From Phaeodactylum tricornutum CCAP 1055/1 (taxonomy: Eukaryota; Bacillariophyta; Bacillariophyceae; Surirellales; Neidiaceae): 64,000 nucleotides of DNA. The notes under the pieces were generated by a model that did no database searches, was not told the DNA's origin, and worked only from the letters and a program-made list of their open reading frames with translations. Positions 19,701 through 29,200 of the stretch are shown in pieces (the first letter of the stretch is position 1; each line of letters begins with the position of its first letter). The position numbers and the translations under genes were made by a program. The DNA is taken from contig NC_011669.1 in the NCBI RefSeq assembly GCF_000150955.2, forward strand, positions 2,176,993 to 2,240,992, read 5' to 3'.

Positions 19701-22700
19701 ACGGATTCACTTCTGTCGGATGTAAGTTCGCTTTTGGAGAATTGTCTGCTGTACAACAGTCCAGAATCATCACTCGTTGAAACGGCGGTGGCGCTCGTTT
19801 CAAAAATAAAGGATGAAATTTCTCGGGTTGCGAAAGACCATTTTAAAGAAGTGATACAAGCAAAAAAGGCGGACGAGGAAAGAAAAAGTCGTATACTTAG
19901 GCATTGTGAGGCTGTTGATCCTGCTGAAAACTGCGGCATCACGGATAGTCTGAAGGAGCTGTATGTCATGAGCTCCATAAGGAAGCCTTACAAAGATCAA
20001 ATCGATTTAGAGTGGCTGCAACAAACGACAGAGATCGTTGAGAATCGAGACACCGGCGTTTCTACGCCACATCGAAGCTGGGTGCCGCAAGCTGGCGATG
20101 ATATTCTATACTGCCCTTCACTACATTCAGAATTTGTCAAAGCTCACTTTAGCTCACTTGAGCCCTATCAGTGCATCGTGCACAATCTGCAAGACTACAA
20201 CCTAAAAAACAAGAATGAAGCCGCTGACGACTCGACCGCTTTAACGAAAGAAGGATTCAGTGACAAATTTCTAGAAGGATGGGTGAAAGGTCGCGTGATT
20301 TGGGTACGCAGCTCGTTCCCAAAATATTCAACCAAGAAGGATGGCGTGGAAGCAAAAACGTTTCCTTCGAATTCGTCGATTTTGGTGGCGGGGATCAAAT
20401 TGGAGCCTGATTTTGATGACACCAAGCCTCGGATTATCTGTTGGAGGCCTTGCATATTTGATTATTCTGTCTGCAAGATTTGTGGTCTATCTACACAATC
20501 GTTTTTCAAGCCTTGCGACGGGAACGATGAAGCTTTTGAAGAATCAAAGCTGTCGCTTTCGCTGATTGAGCTGCAAACGATAGATCGGTGTTTCAACTTT
20601 CTCAAGAAACGCTGCATTCAAGGAACCGAACCAAGCTACATCGACCATCAGTTGACTAGAGCAAATGTTCGACAAGGCTATCTCCCTCCGTCTGGCCGGT
20701 CCTCTGCAAAATCACTTCCCGCTTTTGAGCTTGCTTACAAGGACGCGCAAAAGGCGAAGGTGAAAGGCACAAGAGGGGCAAAAGTATCTGTGTGCCCTGG
20801 GATTCCGGAGGCATTGATACGGCATCTCTTAGATTTTGGATTTCTTGCTCCTTTTGTACTCTCGTCTGGGAAAAGCAACAAGGAAAAGTTACACAATGAC
20901 GGCATGATATCGCCTTGGCCAAAAATGTCTCTAGAATTGATACACTCTCGGGTCAAAAATGGTTTTTATCGCCACCGGGCTGCAATTCTGAACGATGTCA
21001 TAGAAGCATACTCTTCGGTGGTTTTCCTAGTTCTAGTTGAAGCAGGCAAAAGAAAGCGCTCTCTTCTAAGTATAAGGCGTATCGCTCGAGCTCTGGCAGC
21101 TTCTAAAAGTCATAGCAATGGAGAGGAAGAAACAGTGATGGTAGATACCAAGACCATTGATCAAGAAGAAATTGATCTACTCAAACGGATCCGAAAAATT
21201 CGAGAGCTATACGCAACAGCTCTTGTGGTGGTTTCCGATACAATTCACAGCGAAAGGATTTTTGGGTTGGTCGACCGACCATCTCTGAAGCATATACCAA
21301 AATCTACTGAACCGGTACTGGTTCAGAGCCCCGAGCAGATACAGGCTAGGAAGCGGTTGGAATATATCCTATTGGCTTTGAGTCGAGACCAGCTGCAAAA
21401 CACTTTCCCGTCCATCGAATCCAACGGGACAACTTTTCCGACGATAAAAGTCAAGTTGTCTTTCGGCGGAAAGCTGCTGATGACCAAAATGCGTGTCAGT
21501 GTGGATAAGTTTGCCGTGGGCTTTTTGGGTACCAAAGAAGTGAATTTGAAGATCAGGCTGAATGGTCGGCAGTTCACGATGGAGAGAGCCGCTCCACAGC
21601 TTTTGACAGGAAGCTCGGCTCTTAATGACCTGTCAACAAACGATACAAACACCCGAGATTCAACGAAAGTAGCGAAAGGCAGAGAATTTAAACACGTTTT
21701 GTGCGATTCTGTTTGTTTCGACCACGAAGACTACGAAGGAAAAGATAGCCTCGTGAAACTTTTTTTCGGAAGACCTGGTAGACTGCATCCTTGTGCTAGA
21801 TGTCAAGCTTACCGTCGATCTCTACTCAGTTGTCGTGTACGGCGTTCACATTCAAATGTGGATTTCGATTGGGTCGAAAATTTCAGCACTACCGGTGGAC
21901 TGGAAAAGCTGTTAAAGCAGATGAACCCCGAATGGCCCGAATGGGAAGTCTGTGAGGTTGGAAAAAGCTCTACAGACAACACTTTAGCATCGGAAAAACC
22001 TCTACCGTCTCCTTTAGAAGAAATCGAGAAAGAAGATGGAAATGATAACGACGACGGGGATGCCGATGAAGACGGGGATCCCGATGTCGAAGATGGAACC
22101 CAAGAGGTCGATGAAGAAGAGGAGGAAGACGAGTTGGCGTTGGAGTTGGCAGACCCCCAGCAAATGATTGAGAAAGCTGAGAAGACACTGTGCCTTGCAA
22201 AATCTGTTCAGCAAGAGGCTGACGTATACTACAAAGCTCCGGTTCGTTTGAGCAAAGCATTTGTCGAAACCGCCTTTCCGATCGACCCAACGGACGGTCA
22301 CTGCGTATATTGCATTGTGTGTGGACTGAGCGGCGACCTGCTATGCTGTGACGGATGCGCTAACGTTGTCCACGGCAAATGTATTGGATTGACTTCGTTT
22401 CCAGAGGGAGATTGGTTTTGCGAAGAGTGTCTTCACAAGAAGTTGATACAGAATGGCCTAGTAACCAATCGACGCCGGGGCAGTAGTGACGCTGCTCCTA
22501 TCAAAGGCAATGGAGACTTAAGGTTAGCAGAGGAGAACGGACATTGTCCAAAAACCGCTGTGAAGTTTGACGCATTTGGTCGATTCGAGTTCGACGATGA
22601 ACATGCAGAGAAAGTGTCGACGCTTCTAGACGAGCTACGTGCTGGACGGCCCGAGCAACCGCGAAAACGAAAACCTGCACCTGGTCAGTCATTAGGGTCA

Positions 22701-23690
22701 AACAAAATAGCCGGAATACAGCGAAGAGCAGAATTTTTGCAACAACCTATTGTCTTGGGAGGTGAACTCTCCGGTCTTGTGCCGATGGCACGGAAGTTTT
22801 TGGGTGCGGTGGGGATTGAAACTGCAGATGCCTTCCTTTCCATGCGGACCACTGACCTTGCCAAACGGTTCGCAACATGGCGTCGCAAGACTGGAATGGC
22901 AAAATTAAATGGAAGTGGGGAGACGGCATATGTCAGTTCATGGAAAAGCGCGTGTCGGAAACTTTGTGGCGATATTGAACACAAGATGGTGTACCTATCC
23001 GATCCAGGAGATGACGACGACGACGGGTCTTATTCTAAACGAAAAGTGCGACGCCGAAAGAAGGGCAAGACTCGCCCGAACACAACAGGTAATCGACGGC
23101 GTCGCCTTGATCTACAAAGCCTTACGGATCCGTTAGAGGCTTTAAGCACCGTCAACCAACAGTTTTTGGCCACCATTGATATCTCAACCGCGAAAGAATT
23201 TCTCACAACTCGTACGGGGGACATTGCGGAAGCACTCGTCAAGTGGCGAATAAAAGAAGGTCTTCCGCGCTTGAAAGGAAACGGAGAAGTAGCAACAATC
23301 AGTGCGGCAAAGACATCCTGTCGTAAAATTGCCAGAGAAATGGGCTGGACAAAGGTAGCGGACATTGAATCTGCAGGTCGGGCAGTATTTCAGAGGAAGG
23401 AAATACGTGAAGAGTCCAACCCGAGAAAGCGAAAACTCTCCACCCCACAAGTTGCGACTCGACGGCAAGCGAGTAAAGCTAGTGATGATGTTGAGTCCGA
23501 CGTGGAAACCGAAAATGAAGCTGACGCTCCTAGCCAAGGAGAAAAAAACGGCTTATCAAAGGAGAAGCCGTTGGCGAAACGTCGGAAGCGAAACACCGTC
23601 GAACCAGTCGTTAACACGTCAGTCGCGGTCGTCACTTGCGAAAGCACAGGTGCGCGTGACATGTCTCCAATCAAAACCTCTTGCTCGTGA
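16718..23690 (+). CDS. BRWD/PHIP-like bromodomain and PHD-finger chromatin protein
   Basis: Exons 16718-17674, 17792-17890, 17973-18355 and 18446-23690 join in frame (donors GTACAT, GTACGT, GTAAGT; acceptors TTAG, GCAG, CCAG) and give 2,227 residues. Splicing of the third intron restores [20 protein letters not shown] (about residue 471), the start of the BRWD/PHIP Tudor-like module; a second copy begins near residue 1026 ([20 protein letters not shown]). A bromodomain-like helical region spans about 815-942 ([14 protein letters not shown]). An acidic tract at 1670-1712 precedes a C4HC3 PHD finger (about 1762-1811; [16 protein letters not shown]...WFCEEC). Two 65-residue repeats follow (about 1920-1987 and 2042-2109). 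N-terminal WD40 repeats of animal BRWD proteins are absent. Predicted nuclear histone reader. Confidence 0.8.
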
Positions 23691-23743
23691 TGCACGTGCC
23701 AAGCTTCACACCAACACGAAGGTACCTCCACCGACTCCGGTAG

Positions 23744-23958
23744 CCCGACGCCCTGGTATGCGGACCTCTCGAACCCCCGACCGTTTCGGTGTCGTTGCTG
23801 CGCCTCCGCAGAAGCGACGCCGAAAGGTTTCACCCAAAGACGCCGAAGAGCCCAGTGAAGTTTTCGATCTCGAATTCTCCGCTGCCACCAATGTGCAAAG
23901 CTTGCTTTTGAAGCAAGTTCCCGGTAGGAGAAGACGTTCCAGGTCCCGAAAGAAGTAG
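23744..23958 (+). CDS. Possible alternative last exon of the chromatin reader
   Basis: Downstream of the stop at 23688-23690, the +1 frame carries a 71-codon, strongly basic, coding-like tail (RTSRTPDRFGVVAAPPQKRR, ending RRRRSRSRKK). A splice from CAG|GTGCGC at 23649/23650 to GGTAG at 23743 would join it in phase 1 and give about 2,285 residues with an extra nuclear localisation signal. The donor is not a strong consensus, and a longer part of this frame also looks coding, so a different junction or a frameshift is possible. Confidence 0.4.
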
Positions 23959-24054
23959 GTAGACGTCGTAACAGTGGCTTTTCCTTTTTCTCAATACATT
24001 AGTTGTCTTCTAAGAGTTTTTATGAAATTGGTCCAAAATATTTTCGTTACTCAT

Positions 24055-25527
24055 TTACGGAGATTCCTCCCGCTTGGGTTCAGCAAATTGATTTAAGACG
24101 GCCTTGCAGTCCTCCATATCGGTCCCGTACACCCCAATATTGATGCGGACGCGATCGCCAGTTTCCGCTTCGTACATGCTGTGAATCACAATGCGGATCT
24201 TGCCTTCGTTAGCAAAGTTGTACTCGTCTACTTGTTTCCACAAGGACTGTGCATCTCCGTAGTAGTTAATGTCACCGCTACGTCGAAACAGGCCCAGGGT
24301 AAAGGCATACTTGTCCCGCAAGAGTTGCAGCGTCATGAGCGCCGGACAGCTGCCAGTCACACGTGGATTGATATCCACTAGATAACCACGTCCCCGCGAA
24401 TCGAAGAGTACGTCTACACCGCAAAAGCCCCAGAACCCGAGTGACTTGCAGTACTGCGCAACTTCTTCGACAAAGGGTAGCTGCATTTTTTTCAATTTCT
24501 CTTGGTCTTGCCACTCGAGGTAGGAATCGGAACTAAAGGATCCGTCCGGTAGGCGTTTGTTTTCGTTGGAACCAAACCACGTCAAGTGTTCCCCGTCGGG
24601 ATGAAGGAAGAAATGACAAGCTACGTTGCGAGCAATGTCGACGAAGTCTGTGACGACAAACGTCGGGTGACCGGAGTCGTTTAAAAATTGTTCAAATTCG
24701 GCTTCGTCGTCATCGTTGCGTATAATAAAAATGCCTTTGCTGCCCATGGAATGGGTTGTTTTGACGACGCAGGGTCGCGAGGTGCGTGTATCGGGCAAAA
24801 GCTTGGTCGTCTTTTGCGTCATGAGATGAATGGCATCCTTGCCGGCCAAGTGGTAGTGTGTATTGGGATCGTTGACGTGGTGCTGAATTTGTTCGACGGG
24901 CAAGTATGCGTAGACCACATCATTGTCCGTGACTTTGGGGACCAGTGTCGGTACCACAACTCCCGGCACGGTCTTTTGCCAATGCGCAAAGAGTCCGTCC
25001 GGAGCCTGACCATCTCGGAGGAAGGCGGGGTAGGACGTGCCGTTCATGAGGGCGTAACGACATGGACCTAGAATTCCCTTGGAACGGGTGGAGACCGGTG
25101 GTGGCCAATCGTGGAACTTGTACTTGGTCTTGTTGTGGAAGGAACTGTCGGCCGTACTGGACGACGGACTTTCGAACAGCATGATGACGTTATTGTTCGT
25201 TTCTTTCAGGTACTCGCGACCTTGCTGAATATAATCGGAGTAAAATGTTTGCATGTCCCAGTCTTTGACTTGTAGTTTGGAAAAGGCAAAGTCAAAGTCC
25301 GATAGTGAGGCTACCAGGGACGTGGAACTCCCCGAACGCCCGTGCGTGGGATCTTCGTGCAGTTTCTCGGTTTCCGTGACGATGACGAGCGTCGATCGAG
25401 GAATCATGGAGGTCGAGGAGAGCTCCTTGAGAGTTCCGTCGCCATTGCCGTGATCGGGACGATCCAGTTCCAACAACGTAAAGTCGTTAATGGAAGACAT
25501 GGCGCGGTGATGTGTCGAGTCGGTCAT
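24055..25527 (-). CDS. ATP-grasp superfamily enzyme
   Basis: A single exon from ATG 25527 encodes 490 residues. The C-terminal half has the ATP-grasp layout: RPCVVKTTHSMGSKGIFII (a lysine and flexible Gly loop that would cover ATP), TFVVTDFVDI, and GFCGVDVLFDSRGRGYLVDINPRVTG near residues 366-393, where Asp, Asp and Asn are the Mg-ATP ligands. The family ligates a carboxylate to an amine or thiol via an acyl phosphate. The N-terminal half is not recognisable and there is no signal peptide, so the protein should be cytosolic. Partner substrates cannot be deduced. Its 3' end converges on the chromatin-reader gene. Confidence 0.75.
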   Translation of the reverse strand: MTDSTHHRAMSSINDFTLLELDRPDHGNGDGTLKELSSTSMIPRSTLVIVTETEKLHEDPTHGRSGSSTSLVASLSDFDFAFSKLQVKDWDMQTFYSDYIQQGREYLKETNNNVIMLFESPSSSTADSSFHNKTKYKFHDWPPPVSTRSKGILGPCRYALMNGTSYPAFLRDGQAPDGLFAHWQKTVPGVVVPTLVPKVTDNDVVYAYLPVEQIQHHVNDPNTHYHLAGKDAIHLMTQKTTKLLPDTRTSRPCVVKTTHSMGSKGIFIIRNDDDEAEFEQFLNDSGHPTFVVTDFVDIARNVACHFFLHPDGEHLTWFGSNENKRLPDGSFSSDSYLEWQDQEKLKKMQLPFVEEVAQYCKSLGFWGFCGVDVLFDSRGRGYLVDINPRVTGSCPALMTLQLLRDKYAFTLGLFRRSGDINYYGDAQSLWKQVDEYNFANEGKIRIVIHSMYEAETGDRVRINIGVYGTDMEDCKAVLNQFAEPKREESP

Positions 25528-25651
25528 TGGAAATGTGTGTTGTTTGTTTGTTAGCTAGTTAGCCCCGTTAGTCAGACTTTTTGCGGTGTCGGATGTTCGC
25601 TAGTCCGTCTCGTTCCAGCGTGTTGTTGATGTATGCACGCAACAAGCAAGG

Positions 25652-26146
25652 TCAATTTTTGTGTGTCCATGATTGGCGGTGTGTAGGATGTTCGAGACGC
25701 TCTCGGTCAAGAGTTCGCATCATTTCGGTACGGCAACCGATCCGGGGGATGTTTCTTCGACAGAGTTCGCAAAACCTCGTCAACCACGACCTCGTGTGGG
25801 TTGCGGATTTCACCGTTCTGTTGACAAAGAGTCCCACGAAACGAACGAAATCCTTCGTGTCACTGGTTTTGAACCCTCTCATACCTATATACCATGCGAG
25901 GGTATCGGCACCACCCGCACCCAAAAACTCACTATTATTTGAAGAGAGCGTTCTTTCCCGCGGTCCGAAACCAACGTCGTACCCTCCGTTTTGATTTTTA
26001 AATTCCCAGTTCTTTTTCCACTTTCCTTCCGCAGCGCACCAAGCCAGACCATGCCCTCGACACGAGCCAGACGGCAGAGACGCCAAACAAAACACAAAAC
26101 AACCAACATACAGAAACAAAAAGGCTCCTCGTTGGGACGAAGCCAT
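25652..26146 (-). CDS. Possible secreted small protein
   Basis: In the spacer between the ATP-grasp gene and the RPAP1-like gene, an ATG at 26146 opens 164 codons. The product would begin MASSQRGAFLFLYVGCFVFC, a convincing signal peptide, ending near SGSCRGHG. The remainder has no recognised domain, is rich in Arg, Thr and Cys, and the frame lies where one expects the promoters of both neighbours. Codon choice does not settle the matter. I give it as a candidate only. Confidence 0.25.
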   Translation of the reverse strand: MASSQRGAFLFLYVGCFVFCLASLPSGSCRGHGLAWCAAEGKWKKNWEFKNQNGGYDVGFGPRERTLSSNNSEFLGAGGADTLAWYIGMRGFKTSDTKDFVRFVGLFVNRTVKSATHTRSWLTRFCELCRRNIPRIGCRTEMMRTLDRERLEHPTHRQSWTHKN

Positions 26147-26293
26147 GCGAGGGATATAGCCTCCGTTCGAACTAGCGATACTCTCTCTCTCTTTGCACAA
26201 AACTGTAAACGCTGAGAGATAAACTGATCTTGTTATTCGCTGTACCTTTTCTGTATCGATTAGTACCCCCACGGTTTGGACAAACTTTCAACA

Positions 26294-29200
26294 ATGGCGA
26301 ATACCGAAGGTCTTTCGGACGAAAACGTCGAGTCGCTGCTCCGCTTCGACTCCTCTGATCACACGCGGGACCGTCCCAGGAACAACCCATCCGCACGGTT
26401 ACGCGAGCGGATGGATGCTCCCATGGGCGAACGACCCGCGGCGACAGTGATCCGTCGATCGACGGACAGTGGTCGACGACCTCGAGGCCGTGCCATCGTG
26501 GAACCCACGGCACCGACCCGTCTCTCGACCAGTGCACACGGGTTACCTCATGCCGACAACGGCAATGCTCCCTCGCCGCGTGCCGCAGCAGCGTCATCCC
26601 AGTATTTACCGCAAAATCGTCATCAAGAACAACGTCAGCCAGAACTAGAACAAGCAGAATTGAATTTCCCGGTCGTGGGATCGATTGTGGAACGACCACG
26701 GAATCGCACGCCAGGCGCTTCTTCGTCCGAGCGCACACGTCCATCCAAATTTGCTCAGGAAAGGCACGTACGCGCCGGCGATGCAACGTCCTTGAATCAG
26801 GGCTTTCCGTCACTGAACGTACCGCTCGGAACCTTTGTCAAGGACAACCACCAACAACGACGGAACGCAACGAAAACAACGACCAGTATTCCTCCCACAT
26901 CCCCTCTACTAGTAGAGTCAGCAGAGGTGCCAGCGAGAACGTCCAATTCGATTGACGAGCTACGAACTATTAGTCAGCGAGACGCCCAAGGTATGCTACA
27001 GAACATGACACCTGTGGAGATCCAATCGCACGTACAGGACCTACGACAGGCGTTGCCGTCGTCTACACTCGCCTTCTTGCAATCGCGATCCAAAAAGTCA
27101 CCGGTTGCAAAACCTCCGACCGTACTTGCCGAAGCAAAGGTCGAACATTCGGAACCAGCACGTGTAACACGTGACGATCGCGTGCTAGGCAAGGAAGAAT
27201 TCTCACAGTTGCTCTCATCCATCAGTACCTACGAGGATCTAGATGCCGCCTATGCGACGTACGTACCCACTGAGCTACAGGAGAAGGCGGCCAGTACGCT
27301 CGATCAACAGCAGGACGATTCTTTTCCCATGGCGTGTGATCTGTTGCGCTCTACCGCTCCTCGACAAAATTTATGGGCCGCGCGGGCTGTGTATCATCGA
27401 TTACGTGACGACTGGGAGGCTGGTCAGTTTTGCTCGCTCGAGACGGATCGAGATGTCGTTTGGCCATATCCGGTAGTGCTGCCAGTTTCGTTGCGGTGCT
27501 TGCTGGATAATTCGTTCCAACGAACCAATGGGTTTGTGCTACATACCTACGTATTGCAATCAATTTACATGTTGCTCTTGTTGCGGTCGAGCCGTGAGCA
27601 TGTTTTGGACGTAACTGGCCAGTACGTGTCATCCAGTATGGTGTATCAAGAATGCGCTTTAGACGATGCCGTGCCGACGCCCCCGACTTCTGCATATTAT
27701 CGCTCAAACCAAGTTACCCCTCTTTCCGTCGGTGCGCACGAAAATGTAGCGTACTCCACTTCGTCGAGCTCGGAGTCGGCTACAATGGACGGACAAGCGT
27801 TTCAATCGGATCCAATGTGGACCTTGCTATCCAAAATGAGAATCGTACCGCGCCTGGCAAGTTTGCTTTATTGTCCAGATGTTCCACTTATACTGCTTCC
27901 TGCGAAAGCTTTAGTTTCGATATGCGGGATTTTGGCTATGATAGGACAGCGGTCGCCGGGAGCGGCGTCGGCTATTGTTCAGCACCCGACGCTCTTGTCT
28001 AATTTAGTGGAACGAACCTGCGTACCATTCGACGGAGAAAGTCGCTGTAACCCGAATGTCGCTCTTCCAACTATTTTGTTACTTTGCACGTTGGCTCGGC
28101 AATCGCGAGTGGCAGCTTTGGGCATTTCAGTGGATGCGGTGCTGCTGCAAATTTTGTCACGCAAGGCTGAACACGAGTCCGAGTATCGGCTACAACGGTG
28201 GACAGTTATTTTATGGCGTACCTTGCTTCGATACGGTCACTGCTTATCCCCTCTATCCGCTCTAGTGCCGTTAGCTGCTCCGCATCTATCACTAGGAGTG
28301 TCTTATCGTTTTTCTTTGGCCTCCGATTTTGCATCTGCATTTGCGACGGTTCAACGCTGTGCATGGGTAGCTTCGCTGATGGACGAAAATGATAAACGCA
28401 TTACTGCAGAGCAGCAAACAATTTTGGCGCACTCTGGTGCTTGGTTAGCTTCTTCGATTCGAAACGCAATTGTCAATGTTTCCACTCAAGTTGCCGTTTC
28501 TTCGATCGATGAAAGTACCTCGGATTGGATTGCCCGTCTTCGATATGGTTCCAGCTGCTTTCAATTGCTCGCTTCTTTTCTGGCCATTGCTCAAGACAAT
28601 TCTACAAATACTGAAGAATGTAAATCAGACAACTTGACTGTTTTGGAAGAAAGAGACTGTGTGTCTGCGTTGGTATCTATCGAAAATTCGTGTGTCATGC
28701 AACGAATCCTTGATGTTTCGATGCGTTCCGCCTTTGTTGTCGAATTTTCTGGAAATGCTCCATTCAACGAAGAAGAGGAAGCCTGCGCTTGCACCTTTCT
28801 CGTTGAGTATTTGAAGCTACTGGAATCTTTGAGAGAACGGTTCGATGTCGACATTGATTCAACCGAAACTGGGCGCAATCTCCGCTTACTTCTGGAAAGG
28901 ATTACTCGTCTTTTGGAAGACAAATTTCTCTTCGCACGGCTGCGTGGCGAAGTCTCAGAGGACGGTGCTGAGTCAAAGAAGTATAACCGCCAGCGGCGGG
29001 CCTGGTTAAACCGGTGCCACAGTGGCATTGTGAAATTTCTTGTCACACAGCACAGCACTCTTTCTGAGCTCTCTGGGCTGGCATGCACAATTATCGGTCG
29101 TCTCGAGAACGGTGACGAAGCTCTGGCTGCGAACCTACTGAGTCATGACTGTCTATTCTCGTCGCAGAAACAACAATTCCCAAGAGCGGTCTCGCCTATT

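Noticed and set aside
25581-25994. 137-codon plus-strand frame in the ATP-grasp / RPAP1-like spacer
   Set aside because: It is the complement of the candidate secreted-protein frame and begins in a promoter-like region; no domain or leader.
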